Below are positions 16,375-25,493 of a stretch of DNA of 64,000 nucleotides, one piece after another. Numbering within the stretch: position 1 is the first letter of the stretch; each line of letters opens with the position of its first letter. The DNA is taken from positions 18,546-82,545 of the forward strand of contig PMSM01000011.1 in NCBI GenBank assembly GCA_003168335.1. The letters are read 5' to 3'. A program made the position numbers and the translations under genes. The notes beneath the pieces are model-generated. The model searched no databases and was not told where the DNA came from. It saw only the letters and a program-made list of their open reading frames with translations. The DNA comes from Blastocatellia bacterium. Its GTDB lineage: Bacteria; Acidobacteriota; Blastocatellia; Pyrinomonadales; Pyrinomonadaceae.

Positions 16375-17763
16375 TCAAAGCCTACGTTTTGTTTGATGCC
16401 TTCGTCTGTTTACCGACTCAGATTTCTCGTTGCCTAGTCCGCGATCCTTCCTAATTCGTTCCAACAAGATCGAGGCGGGTTCGTCGGTGGGGTCTTGGGG
16501 GACGAGTTCGCCGCGGAAGGCTTTGGCGAGAATTGATTGCGTGAGCTTGTCAACGTGCGCCTTCGCTTTGCGGTAACGGGCTTCGAGTACGTCGCCGGTT
16601 TTGAAGAGTGCTTCGACGCGGTGAACGATTTCTTGTTGCTCAGATAGTGAAGGCAGTTCGATTGGGGCTTTACGAATGCCGTCCGCGCCAATATTGCCTT
16701 GATTCACATTACCCGTCTCACCTTCAAAAAAGAAATCTCTAAAAATGTCAGTTTGAAACCAATAAAGCATAAACAGCGGTAAGACTTTCTTCTTGCACCG
16801 TAAGCGAGATACGCGTTGATTCAGAAATAATTTGTGGTCGGTTCTAGTAACGATTGCGGCGTTTCCATAATCCTTTTTGTATTTTGTTCCGGTCATTGAA
16901 ATAACAATGTCATCAGGCACAAGCTGAAAGCGCTCAGTCGCTTTTCCGATTTCATCTGGAATGAAAACTGGTGATGCGTCTAATTTGAGCGAAAAAGGGC
17001 GCACGTTCCCGATACGAATTACTTGGTTAGCACCAGACTTTGTGAAGGTTGGGCTTCTATATGCAAAGCCTCCTACATAATCAGCAACATCCCCGATTAT
17101 TGCTGGCTCATACTCTTGACCAATTCCATTCTTCTCACGCCAATCGGCGGTCAACTTACCCGAACATGCCGCGGCAAGAACGGATTGCCGAAACCGTTTG
17201 AGAATGTGCGGGATGGTTGCAAGTCGCGCTTGCGCGGCGTCCACGCGGCTCAACAACTTCTCCAGCTTCGCTACAATGCGGCGTTGTTCGTTGAGGGGCG
17301 CAAGCAGAATGGAAATCTCTTTCAGAGCACCCAGATAGACACCCCTTTGAGCTGTGCCGCTCGCCAGACTTTCAAGTGTCCCCTGAAACTGCGGTGCGCG
17401 AAAGAGCAATGAGAGATACTCAGTATTAGTTAGGCTAGGATCTGGTCGTGCGATCGCAACGCTTCGCTGAACCGTAAACCGATCGGATGTGCGGTTGACG
17501 CATGAACGGCCGATCGAGCCGACGATTGTCAGAAGAACATCTCCTTCACTTACTGGGTTAGTGCGTTGAATAGCCAAATAGTTTTCTTCAGTGATGTATG
17601 AGTAGGCTTCCCTCCAATCGATGTGTCCGTTCTGTATATTTCTCGCGCTCAAGAGCGGAACACCTTGGGGGGTTCGCTCTGGGGGCGTGTGAGTACCGTC
17701 ACGAAGCGATTGGAGTAAGCTAGTTAAGGGAGCGAGGATCCATCCTTGAGGTAATTCACTCAT
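16375..17763 (-). CDS. hsdS: Type I restriction-modification specificity subunit HsdS
   Basis: The 462-residue protein has the two-half plan of HsdS: target recognition domain 1 (residues 1-150), conserved helix with PLNEQRRIVAKLEKLLSRVD (about 155-180), target recognition domain 2 (about 215-370), and the second conserved helix with LSEQQEIVHRVEALF. The two helices set the spacer of a bipartite recognition site. It determines the DNA target of the HsdM/HsdR complex. ATG overlaps the hsdM stop by four bases. Target site cannot be predicted by eye. Confidence 0.95.
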   Translation of the reverse strand: MSELPQGWILAPLTSLLQSLRDGTHTPPERTPQGVPLLSARNIQNGHIDWREAYSYITEENYLAIQRTNPVSEGDVLLTIVGSIGRSCVNRTSDRFTVQRSVAIARPDPSLTNTEYLSLLFRAPQFQGTLESLASGTAQRGVYLGALKEISILLAPLNEQRRIVAKLEKLLSRVDAAQARLATIPHILKRFRQSVLAAACSGKLTADWREKNGIGQEYEPAIIGDVADYVGGFAYRSPTFTKSGANQVIRIGNVRPFSLKLDASPVFIPDEIGKATERFQLVPDDIVISMTGTKYKKDYGNAAIVTRTDHKLFLNQRVSRLRCKKKVLPLFMLYWFQTDIFRDFFFEGETGNVNQGNIGADGIRKAPIELPSLSEQQEIVHRVEALFKTGDVLEARYRKAKAHVDKLTQSILAKAFRGELVPQDPTDEPASILLERIRKDRGLGNEKSESVNRRRHQTKRRL

Positions 17764-19175
17764 GCCGCGATTGTTTCCTCTTTCTCAATCAACGCCACGA
17801 TCTCTTTCAAATCATCGACAACCGCTTCGAGCTCTGTGATCGCTTCGGCGGCCAGGTCATGCGGTTCGGGCAGCTCATCGCTGTCTTCGAGCGATTCATC
17901 CTTAAGCCAGGTGATGTCGAGTTTGTAATCGCGCGTCTTGATCTCGCTTATGGAAAATTTGCGGAAGCGACCTTCCTCGCCCAAGTCCTTTCGCTTACTC
18001 TTGCCGTTGGGATCAGCGCCGTAGCACTTTTCAAACTCGGCGAAGTGCGCGGGAGTCAGTGGCCGGTCTTTCTTGGTGATGCCGGGCACGTTGGAACGCG
18101 CGTCGAAAATCCACGTGCTCTCGGTCGGGTAGCCTTTTTGGAAGAAGATAACGTTCGCCTTGACGCCCTGGCTGTACGGCGTGAAGGTGCCGCGCGGCAG
18201 GCGCAAGACCGTATGTACATTGCAGTCCTGCATCAGTATCTCGAACACCTCACCCGCTTTGCTTTCGAACAAGCAATTGTCAGGAAGCACGACGGCGGCG
18301 CGGCCGCCGGGTTTCAGGATCGTCAGGATGTGCTGCAAGAAGTTCAATTGTTTGTTCGAGGTCTCAATGGTGAAGTCTTCGCGATCAGGAGCTTGATTCG
18401 CTCCTCTGGTGCCGAATGGTGGATTCGTTAAGATCACATCAAAGCGTCGGCTGCTTGGCACCTGGTAGATTGCGTCACCCAAAACAATCTCAGGTTCGAG
18501 ACCGTGAAGATAGAGGTTCATTGACGCCAGGCGTCGAGGTCGCTCAACTAGATCCTGCCCGTAGTAAGTTGCTCGCTTCACTCGTTTCGCAACATCGCGT
18601 TCCAGCGCTCCCTTTGTCTGCTGGATCAGCCATTCGTAGGCTGCAACGAGAAAACCGCCCGTGCCGCAAGCTGGATCACCGATCGTGAACTGTTTATGGG
18701 CGCGCGGGTCGGGCTTCATGCAACGAACGATTGATTTGATCAGTACACGCGGCGTGAAGTACTGACCTGCGCCTTTCTTACCCTCACTGGCAGCTTTCTC
18801 AAGCAGTCCTTCGAATGCTTCCGCCTTCACATCGACATCAAGGTCAGTCCACTGAGTATCATTGACGAGCGTGAGCATCCTCTTAAGATTTACCGGATTG
18901 TTGAAGCGCGATTGTGCGCCCGCAAAGATGTCGCCAAGCAAGCCGGGCTGTTTCCCCAGTGTTCGCAGAACATCGACGTAGTGATCCGTCAGATCGGTTC
19001 CGGTCTGCTTGTAGAGCGTTGGCCAGTCACACTTCTTCGGCAGCTCAATCCCACGCTCATCCGCCATCTTAAGAAACAGAAGATAGGTAATCTGCTCGAT
19101 GTAGTCGCCGTAGTCGATTCCGTCGTGCCGAAGTGTGTGGCAGAAACCCCACAGTTTTTGAACAATATCGCTCAT
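17760..19175 (-). CDS. hsdM: Type I restriction-modification methyltransferase HsdM
   Basis: The 471-residue protein has an N-terminal helical HsdM_N domain and an N6-adenine methylase domain with motif I DPACGTGGF (167-175) for S-adenosylmethionine and motif IV NPPF (251-254) for adenine flipping and catalysis. A GAGQYFTPR block precedes motif I, as in all HsdM proteins. The gene overlaps both hsdR and hsdS by four bases, so it is translated in one operon. It methylates the site chosen by HsdS and is needed for cleavage by HsdR. Confidence 0.96.
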   Translation of the reverse strand: MSDIVQKLWGFCHTLRHDGIDYGDYIEQITYLLFLKMADERGIELPKKCDWPTLYKQTGTDLTDHYVDVLRTLGKQPGLLGDIFAGAQSRFNNPVNLKRMLTLVNDTQWTDLDVDVKAEAFEGLLEKAASEGKKGAGQYFTPRVLIKSIVRCMKPDPRAHKQFTIGDPACGTGGFLVAAYEWLIQQTKGALERDVAKRVKRATYYGQDLVERPRRLASMNLYLHGLEPEIVLGDAIYQVPSSRRFDVILTNPPFGTRGANQAPDREDFTIETSNKQLNFLQHILTILKPGGRAAVVLPDNCLFESKAGEVFEILMQDCNVHTVLRLPRGTFTPYSQGVKANVIFFQKGYPTESTWIFDARSNVPGITKKDRPLTPAHFAEFEKCYGADPNGKSKRKDLGEEGRFRKFSISEIKTRDYKLDITWLKDESLEDSDELPEPHDLAAEAITELEAVVDDLKEIVALIEKEETIAA

Positions 19176-21847
19176 GCCGCAATTGCCTCATTAAGGTCGT
19201 CAATAATGTCGTCGAGTTGGTTATTGAAGGTCTTGTTCGCTCGCCCCCAACCGCCGAAGCGGGTAAATACCGGCACGTTTTCAAAGTCATCACGGTCGAT
19301 GGAAAGATTCTCGACTAAATGGTCGCGGATGCGATTCAGCCATTTCTGTTGCTCGTCGGAGAACTGTTTGCCGGCAGTGACGGTTTCAAATGCGCGATGA
19401 ACTCGCTCCGAAGCTGTGTAAAGCGGCTCCTGCTCGCGCGCCGCATGCTTGACCATAGAAATGATGTCTACCAGAGCTTTGTCGTAACTTACTTTGTGGG
19501 CCTTCTGAAGATTATCAACCGTGAAGCGCTCATTGGTAGCACTCAACTTTTGGCGCAGCTCCCCGAGTGCTTCGGTTCCCCAGCCTCGGGGACGCTCAAG
19601 CAGAATCTCAATCGCCTCGACCTGGGCGGGATTCTCGTTCACAAAGCGCGCGAAGGCCGCGAGGTAGTCTGCCGGTTTGTATTCCTGGCCGTCGAGGCCG
19701 CGCACTAACCATGCTGAACTCACTTCATCCTGAACTTCATAGCCAATAATGAATGTTCGCGGCGCGCGAGGGTAGTTTACGAGAAGACCTTGGAAGTTGG
19801 CATCACGGAGTAGCGCCATTGTCTCTGTGAATTTCCGTCGCAGATTGTTCGGCAGGTCTATCGCATAACGTCCCATATCACCATCTGGAATGTAAGCGGC
19901 AAACAGCTCGCGCGCGGCACCCGACATTTCCTTGTTGATGCGCTGGAGCCGACGAACGAGACAGCGAATGTTGTAATCAAGATCTCGATTCTCCCAAATG
20001 TCATCAATGATCTGCTTAATCGTTCGAAGTTCTTTTTCGGGAGGTTCAGCCGTGATAGCCGTAGCGCTCCGGAAATACTCCAGCAAGGTGCCGTCGAAGC
20101 AGTCAAAGACTGTGAAGTGTGACTTGTCCTGAAACTTTTCGCCTTTGCGAGTGCCGCGACCAAGCATCTGCTCAAACAGAATGCGCGACTTTACCGGACG
20201 AAGGAAGACGATGTATTCAAGATCGGGAATGTCTACGCCGGTTGTCAGCATGTCAACGGAAACTACAACGTGCGGTTCAGGGCGATTCCGAAACTCGCGG
20301 ATTCTCTGTAGCGGACGATCAACCCGGCCCGTGATCTTCTGGACGAACGAATCTCCCTGACCGAAAACGTCGCGACCAATATCGACAAGGTTATCGGCAT
20401 GGGAAAAGTGTGGCAGGTCGTTAACTGCAAAGATTAAAGTCTTAGGGAAACGGCCATACCGTTCCTGATGCTCAAGGGCGTAGCTCCTGATCTCTTCGAG
20501 GATCTTTTTGTTTGACTCGGGAGCCGTGACCTTTTGCTCGATCTCGCCAGTGTCGAATTGACGTTCGTCCTCAACTTGATCGAGTTGTTCTGCTCCGCTG
20601 GTTGGATCGATTATCCCTATCTGCTCGCCTTCGGTGAGAAAGACGCCTTTCATTCTCACGTCGGACTTGATTGTCACTACGTCGTAATCCACGAGAAAGC
20701 CTTCGCGAACTGCTCGCTCATACTCGTAGCGATAGACCACATCTTTGAAGTAAGCCTTGGTGTGCGCAGCCGGCGTGGCGGTCAGCCCAATCTTGATCGC
20801 GTCAAAGTGATCGAGCGTGTGGCGCCACACTGAAAGCTCTCCGGTGGAGTAACCGCGGTGGCATTCATCCGCGATGATTACATCAAAAGCATGAATCGGA
20901 ATGTCGAGCTTCTCGGCATCTTCATCTATGGGTTCGTCGCCGATGTTGAAGACCGCATCTCGTCCGAACAAGTTGATCGTCATTCGCTGGATCGTACTGA
21001 CGTAGACAAAAGCATCTCCTTGCTTGGGGTCGACGAGATACGACTGCGGCAGAGCTTTCGGATCAAACTTCTCGGTTTCGTCAAAATCCTCGCGCTGAAA
21101 ACGCTGACTATAAACTTCGTAAATCTTGTCGAACTTCAGCCCGGGCTCCGGCTCAAACGAAGCAAAGGCGCGGACTGCTTGTGCTGCCAGCGCGCGCCGG
21201 TCTACCAGGAAAAGAATTCTCCGACCAACGCCTGATTTCATCAGGCGATAGACTTGATTCACCAGCGTAAAAGTTTTGCCCGTCCCGGTGGCCATCGCGA
21301 CTAGCATTAGCCGCTTTCGATCCGCTACGGCTTTCTCAATGGCGTCATTAGCTTCGATCTGATACGGCCGGAGCCATGAATGATCATTCGCATGAGTTTC
21401 CAGCCAATTAGTAGCTACGTCGAGATCATGCTCCAACATTTCACTCAGGGCCGCCGGAGTGTGAAACTGGTTGACCTTTCGAGAGCGGCTTAGCTTGTGA
21501 CGCACGTCATGAAACCAGATGACTTCGCCGTTGGTTGAGTAAAGGAAAGGCGCACGATGGCCATCGTAGTTCAATAGACTGCTGGTGAGTCCACGCGAGT
21601 AGCGTTGAGCCTGAGTCAAAACATTCTGAGGACCGAGAGTTAGTTTTTTTGCTTCGATAACTCCAATGATGCGACCGTCGACACATAGCGCGTAATCGGC
21701 CGGCCCGTGTTCGGTGGGGAATTCCTCGATCGCGCACGTGCCGAGATCCGCAAGCGAGTGGCGTTCGTCGAAAGGGACAACTCGCCAGCCGAGGCTTTCA
21801 AGCTGGGGATCGATTCTTTTCTTGCGGGTCAGGCGTTCGGATTCCAT
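19172..21847 (-). CDS. hsdR: Type I restriction endonuclease subunit HsdR
   Basis: The start is set at 21847 (MESERLTRKKRIDPQLESLGW), where family homology begins; the longer frame to 22033 only adds a hydrophobic, non-family leader. The 891-residue protein has the N-terminal nuclease (Asp51, then Glu65-Ala-Lys67 in GVIEAKK), the SF2 translocase with ATGTGKT (186-192), ADECHRG and the motif VI block LGRGTRKG, and an EcoEI-type C-terminal helical region. It translocates DNA and cuts unmethylated DNA together with HsdM and HsdS. All key residues are present, so the system is probably active. Confidence 0.95.
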   Translation of the reverse strand: MESERLTRKKRIDPQLESLGWRVVPFDERHSLADLGTCAIEEFPTEHGPADYALCVDGRIIGVIEAKKLTLGPQNVLTQAQRYSRGLTSSLLNYDGHRAPFLYSTNGEVIWFHDVRHKLSRSRKVNQFHTPAALSEMLEHDLDVATNWLETHANDHSWLRPYQIEANDAIEKAVADRKRLMLVAMATGTGKTFTLVNQVYRLMKSGVGRRILFLVDRRALAAQAVRAFASFEPEPGLKFDKIYEVYSQRFQREDFDETEKFDPKALPQSYLVDPKQGDAFVYVSTIQRMTINLFGRDAVFNIGDEPIDEDAEKLDIPIHAFDVIIADECHRGYSTGELSVWRHTLDHFDAIKIGLTATPAAHTKAYFKDVVYRYEYERAVREGFLVDYDVVTIKSDVRMKGVFLTEGEQIGIIDPTSGAEQLDQVEDERQFDTGEIEQKVTAPESNKKILEEIRSYALEHQERYGRFPKTLIFAVNDLPHFSHADNLVDIGRDVFGQGDSFVQKITGRVDRPLQRIREFRNRPEPHVVVSVDMLTTGVDIPDLEYIVFLRPVKSRILFEQMLGRGTRKGEKFQDKSHFTVFDCFDGTLLEYFRSATAITAEPPEKELRTIKQIIDDIWENRDLDYNIRCLVRRLQRINKEMSGAARELFAAYIPDGDMGRYAIDLPNNLRRKFTETMALLRDANFQGLLVNYPRAPRTFIIGYEVQDEVSSAWLVRGLDGQEYKPADYLAAFARFVNENPAQVEAIEILLERPRGWGTEALGELRQKLSATNERFTVDNLQKAHKVSYDKALVDIISMVKHAAREQEPLYTASERVHRAFETVTAGKQFSDEQQKWLNRIRDHLVENLSIDRDDFENVPVFTRFGGWGRANKTFNNQLDDIIDDLNEAIAA

Positions 21848-21934
21848 GGGACTGTCGACTGAGAGTTTAGCCGCTGGATGACTTAGTATCAATATCAACG
21901 GAATAGCCAAAGAAAAGAAGGGCCAAGGCTTACC

Positions 21935-22170
21935 ATGTCCAGCAATCTCCAAGCATAATCGGCGAAGAGGATCGAGTATCGAGACATGCCGACGAACAAA
22001 CGGGAGTCGGTTTGGAACCGGGCAATCTTCCAACTGGCGTGATTGTCGGGACGGTTGAAGTTGTAGGTTGCCGCAAAGTACGTGGGGAATACGAATGGGA
22101 CCTGGCGAGGCCGGTCAGACTAAAGCGTCCACTCAAACCAAAGAATCATCCTCAGCCGGCGTGGTTCTAG
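21935..22170 (+). pseudogene. ASCH-domain-like protein, decayed
   Basis: The plus strand reads MSSNLQA, then TAA, then SAKRIEYRDMPTNKRES in one frame; a second frame continues LEPGNLPTGVIVGTVEVVGC, GEYEWDLARPVRL and PQPAWF before TAG. The order IEYR, LPTGVIVGTVE and QPVWF-like end is that of small ASCH domains (RNA-binding, PUA-like). One nonsense codon and one frameshift separate the pieces, so it is a recent pseudogene. It lies just upstream of hsdR in the opposite direction. The region also carries the hsdR promoter by position. Confidence 0.45.
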
Positions 22171-22187
22171 CCATTCTGAGAGAGCCG

Positions 22188-22538
22188 TTACAAAGGCAGG
22201 GAACTGATTTGATTGGTCCATTCCCCAGCTTCGGAAGCGACCCAAATCAAGAGTAGCTCTTCCGCTGCTTGTGAGACCGGCAAGCGCTGGGAGACGATTA
22301 ACAATCCGGGGCTTGTTTGCTGCGCAATGAACGCTGCGAAGTGATGCGGCATGGTCTGCCGATCATGCGAAACCAGAAGGCGTCCCTCGCTTGATGCCAA
22401 CGCCAAGACTGTCGGATCGTCCAAACCCATCAGCCCGGCTTCCGGAGCTGTTTGAAAATCCACGAGCGGCTCCCGACGCTTAACCGCGGCGATGATGTGT
22501 CGATTCAAGTCTGCGTCAGCTTGAAACCGAACTCTCAT
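22188..22538 (-). CDS. DUF5615 PIN-like toxin
   Basis: The 116-residue protein begins [12 protein letters not shown], with the first acidic pair, and has [21 protein letters not shown] with the later Asp, the layout of DUF5615 (PIN-like, Mut7-C related) proteins. These form toxin-antitoxin pairs with DUF433 proteins. Its start overlaps the DUF433 stop by four bases. Predicted metal-dependent RNase. Confidence 0.8.
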   Translation of the reverse strand: MRVRFQADADLNRHIIAAVKRREPLVDFQTAPEAGLMGLDDPTVLALASSEGRLLVSHDRQTMPHHFAAFIAQQTSPGLLIVSQRLPVSQAAEELLLIWVASEAGEWTNQISSLPL

Positions 22539-22855
22539 GAATGCTCGACTTGCATTTGCCGTCGGGCTTCTTCGAGCTTTTTGTAGAGCAGTGGATTTGC
22601 CTGCCGAGACTGTTGTCGCAGCTTCTCAAATTCAGCGTCGCCTCGTTCGAGGTAGGAGTCTATCTCAGCCTGGTGACCGAGATAGAAGGCGATGGCGCCA
22701 TAGACTTGTTCGAGCGTCAAAGCGGGAAAACTGTCGGCAATCGTTTCGGCGGACTCCCCACGCCAGTAAGCGTAGACGACAGAGTCCAACGACACTCGCG
22801 TTCCCGCGACCCGATAAGCTCCGTTTTCAAGTTTGGTCACATAACCGTCCATCAT
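22535..22855 (-). CDS. DUF433 antitoxin
   Basis: I prefer the start at 22855 or 22852 ([20 protein letters not shown]); the frame is open to 22915. The DUF433 block is clear: [40 protein letters not shown], then [14 protein letters not shown], a helix-turn-helix antitoxin fold. It is coupled to the DUF5615 toxin gene by a four-base overlap. It should repress its own operon and neutralise the toxin. Confidence 0.82.
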   Translation of the reverse strand: MMDGYVTKLENGAYRVAGTRVSLDSVVYAYWRGESAETIADSFPALTLEQVYGAIAFYLGHQAEIDSYLERGDAEFEKLRQQSRQANPLLYKKLEEARRQMQVEHS

Positions 22856-23073
22856 TGGTCTTGCTCCTGGTGCGTTTAGCCGGTTCATTGTACAGCCGTA
22901 GCTATTCGAATGCATAGAGCAATTCTAAGAAAGCAAACTTCCTCGCCTCTCAGCATCTCACTGTGCTAAATCGAGCGGAAGCGGCGGGGCAGATTGAAAG
23001 GCCGTTCTTTGCTGACCCTGGTCTCGACCTGCTCGTGCAGCTTGGGCTGGTGCACGAATGGTGCCTCGATTCT

Positions 23074-23481
23074 TCAAGCAATCGCGAACAACCGAGCGAA
23101 ATCGGCTGGCCTCAGAATCTGAGTCGAGACCAAGGGTTGCTCGTCGAGTAAGTCTTTGTCGCCTGTGATTAGATAGTCCGCATCGCTGGCAAGACCTGCA
23201 GCAATGAAAATCTCGTCTTTCGGATCGCGGGGAAAAGTAGGATGAGTCGAGGGCTCAACGCGAATGGTGACTTCGTCAATGAACGCTCTCCAGGTTTGTT
23301 GGATCGCGTCTGGGACTTTGAACTTCGGACGTGCTAGAACTTCACGGTACTCAGTTTCAATCTCCGCGGTGACGATCCAGAACCAGTCGTCGCGGGATAC
23401 GATCTCATCGATAATGCGCTGAGGCAGTCGGTCCCGAATCACAGCCGAGATGAGGACATTCGTATCTACCAGAACGTTCAT
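23074..23481 (-). CDS. PIN-domain toxin (COG1569-type)
   Basis: The 135-residue protein begins MNVLVDTNVLISAVI with the first catalytic Asp, has a mid-protein Glu (EIETEYREVL), and DPKDEIFIAAGLASDADYLITGDKDLL with the remaining acidic ligands. This is the full set for a PIN RNase. It overlaps the upstream antitoxin gene by four bases. Confidence 0.85.
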   Translation of the reverse strand: MNVLVDTNVLISAVIRDRLPQRIIDEIVSRDDWFWIVTAEIETEYREVLARPKFKVPDAIQQTWRAFIDEVTIRVEPSTHPTFPRDPKDEIFIAAGLASDADYLITGDKDLLDEQPLVSTQILRPADFARLFAIA

Positions 23482-23717
23482 CGCCCGGCCCGGTAATCAT
23501 CAATTTCCTTCTGGATGTCCTCGTCAGTGATCTCTTTCGAAGTAGGCAGGTTCTGACTCTCCTCGCACAGACGCTGCCACGCAGCCACGCGTTCCGCGGC
23601 AGGCAGGCGCTGAGGGACTATGATCACATCGACTTCCTGGTTTTCCAGCTCTGGCGGTGCCTGGACCTTGAGCCAGCCGTCCGGCTCGACCTTGGTTTTT
23701 TTGGTAACTGTATTCAT
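23478..23717 (-). CDS. Antitoxin partner of the PIN toxin
   Basis: A 79-residue protein with the N-terminal block DGWLKVQAPPELENQEVDVIIV, as seen in short AbrB-like or VapB-like antitoxins paired with COG1569 PIN proteins, and a charged C-terminal helix for toxin binding. Gene order and the four-base overlap support the assignment. Its operator may include the inverted repeats found 150-190 bases upstream. Confidence 0.7.
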   Translation of the reverse strand: MNTVTKKTKVEPDGWLKVQAPPELENQEVDVIIVPQRLPAAERVAAWQRLCEESQNLPTSKEITDEDIQKEIDDYRAGR

Positions 23718-23871
23718 CGCTTTCCCTTGCCGGAGCTAGGATAGCACGTTTTTACGGATGAGGATGCCTGCCTTAATCAGTGCCAGATCCTGCTTTCTCG
23801 ATCGACGGCAACGTGTCTTTCGTTGTTCGAAAACTGACCTTCCAAAGACCAACGCGACCATTGAAACCTTC

Positions 23872-23907
23872 GTTAACTTTGTTAACGTGATGTTTACAAA
23901 TGTAAAC
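23872..23907. promoter_or_regulatory. Stacked palindromes upstream of the PIN TA pair
   Basis: GTTAACTTTGTTAAC (23872-23886) is followed at once by GTTTACAAATGTAAAC (23892-23907), a perfect 6-4-6 inverted repeat. Two further hairpins follow: CCCTGA/TCAGGG (23915-23929) and AGGTGC/GCACCT. They lie in the 475-base gene-free gap between the TA operon (minus) and the secreted-protein gene (plus). The first two look like repressor operators. Their owner is not known. Confidence 0.3.
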
Positions 23908-24020
23908 GCCACAGCCCTGAATGTCAGGGGTGACGTGTCCCTAATTTTCAGGTGCGCAGCACCTATTATGGGTAATAATATAGTTGACGCAGTAGAGGGT
24001 GAGGGCGTCTGCCAGACTCA

Positions 24021-24108
24021 GTGGTGGTGCAGTTTGAAAAGTGGCACGGGCGTCCCGTCCGTGAATACACGCGCAAGATGCGCGTGCCTCATCAAACTGC
24101 ACCACTAC
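24021..24108. repeat. REP-like compound palindrome
   Basis: Outer arms GTGGTGCAGTTTGA (24024-24037) and TCAAACTGCACCAC (24092-24105) are perfect complements. Inside them are two smaller hairpins: ACGG/CCGT around position 24047-24060 and CACGCGC/GCGCGTG at 24069-24087. The nested form resembles REP doublets (REPINs) that are spread by RAYT transposases. It could also end transcription from both sides. Confidence 0.5.
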
Positions 24109-24192
24109 CGCTAGACTCCGGTCTAGTCGGCATCGTTTAGGACGTGATCTTCTAGCTCAACCGCTCGCTCTGCGAGGATCGGAGGAACTTCC

Positions 24193-25242
24193 ATGTCGTT
24201 CAGATCAGCTGCCGCAAAGAACGTGGTCCTGCGAAAGGCCGGGGTCATGACCGTCGCCGCCCTGGTTACAGTTAGCCTGACGAATGAATCTTCTCTTCGT
24301 GCTCAGTCGCCCCGGAGTGCGGTGCCGCCGAGCTTGCGCCTGCCCGACGAAACCGCGGGGGTTGACGCGATTGCCCGGACCCTGATTTCTGCGTTCGATC
24401 AAGTCGACATTGTGGCGTTGGGCGAGGCGCACGGTCGCTTTAGACTGGATTCCGAGCTCCGAATCGCCATGGTTCGTCATCCCGACTTCGCGAAGAAGGT
24501 TCGGTCGATCGTGGTGGAGTTCGGCAGCACCACGGAGCAGTCGACCCTGGACCGTTACATTCGAGGCGAGAGTGTATCAAGAGCCCAGCTGGAGCAGGTC
24601 TGGAAGACCACAACCCAGGCCCCCAACGGCATCTGGGACCAACCCATTTACGCGGACTTTTTCGCAGCTGTCCGCGACGTCAATTCGAAGCTGCCTGCCG
24701 GTGCGCGAATTCGCGTCTTCGGCGGTGACCCCGGACCGGGAGACAACCGTAGCCGTGAGACCGCAGCCGTCTCAGTTCTGAAGGAGCAAGTGCTTCAGAA
24801 ACATGGTAAGGCCCTGCTTATTTATGGCGCGGCGCACTTCTATCGGACTATGCCCGAGGATTACCTTTCCAGCTTGGGCGAGGACATCGGACTTGCGAGG
24901 AAACTGGAAATCGATTTTCCCGGTCGAACCTTCATAGTGATTCCAGTGGGCCGGCTCGATCGTCCGCGCGCGGTTACCGCGGACATTGATCCCGACTTTC
25001 AAAAGTTCGACCGCGCTTTAACGACGCAGGTGCGTCCGGTACTGGTGTCCCTCCAACGTCTGCCCTTCCGGGATTTCACCGCTGAGGAGTTCCTTGGCCG
25101 CACGTTGACGACCTGCCGCGGCGCCGGCGGCTGCGTGAGCGTGTTCAAGGGAAGCACTCTTACTCTCGGCCAGATGGCTGATGCGTGCGTTTATGTTGGC
25201 GGGGGCGCCGACGTCGATTCGAAAGCGAATCCAACTCAATAG
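24193..25242 (+). CDS. Secreted EreA/ChaN-like (Tiki superfamily) protein
   Basis: The 349-residue protein carries an N-terminal signal (residues 12-38, ending ...SSLRAQS). The mature part contains VDIVALGEAHGRF, with the Glu-x-x-His pair of erythromycin-esterase-like and ChaN-like proteins, then RSIVVEFGSTTEQ, IRVFGGDPGPGD and LLIYGAAHFYRTMP with a second conserved His. These are metal or haem ligands in the superfamily. Function in this organism is unknown; export suggests hydrolysis or binding in the periplasm. It starts after GGAGGAAC, a good ribosome site. Confidence 0.7.
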   Translation: MSFRSAAAKNVVLRKAGVMTVAALVTVSLTNESSLRAQSPRSAVPPSLRLPDETAGVDAIARTLISAFDQVDIVALGEAHGRFRLDSELRIAMVRHPDFAKKVRSIVVEFGSTTEQSTLDRYIRGESVSRAQLEQVWKTTTQAPNGIWDQPIYADFFAAVRDVNSKLPAGARIRVFGGDPGPGDNRSRETAAVSVLKEQVLQKHGKALLIYGAAHFYRTMPEDYLSSLGEDIGLARKLEIDFPGRTFIVIPVGRLDRPRAVTADIDPDFQKFDRALTTQVRPVLVSLQRLPFRDFTAEEFLGRTLTTCRGAGGCVSVFKGSTLTLGQMADACVYVGGGADVDSKANPTQ

Positions 25243-25327
25243 CGGACACGCCCCGGTCTTAGTCTCTCAATTTTTATTGACCCCTTGCTCGGTTTGGCAT
25301 AGTGTTTTGTTGTTTGGCACAATTTCA

Positions 25328-25374
25328 GGCTGGTCCTCAGAGCCTTCGCAATGTGAATTCCGCACGTACCAGCC
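25328..25374. repeat. 47-base hairpin element, copy 1
   Basis: GGCTGGT (25328-25334) pairs with ACCAGCC (25368-25374). The left part reads GCTGGTCCTCAGAGCCT and the same block recurs at 61450-61466 within a similar hairpin. Copy 1 lies 120 bases before the start of a Cys-cluster membrane protein; copy 2 lies 59 bases before a SIR2-like gene. It may be a small mobile or attachment element, or a shared regulatory structure. Confidence 0.45.
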
Positions 25375-25493
25375 CAAAGAGTATTTACGTCCGGTCAAAG
25401 ACGCCACCAACAACCCACACAAACCTGGAGAGAGTCCTAGAATGATCCGTCGACTGATAGAGCAGATTCTCGAAGGGCAAAAGAGGAGAGACA

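Noticed and set aside
21848..22033. Extension of HsdR to a start at 22033
   Set aside because: The added 62 residues are not family-like and overlap an ASCH remnant on the other strand; homology starts at 21847.
23758..24114. Plus-strand frame of 118 codons
   Set aside because: It runs through operators and the REP-like palindrome; composition is not protein-like.
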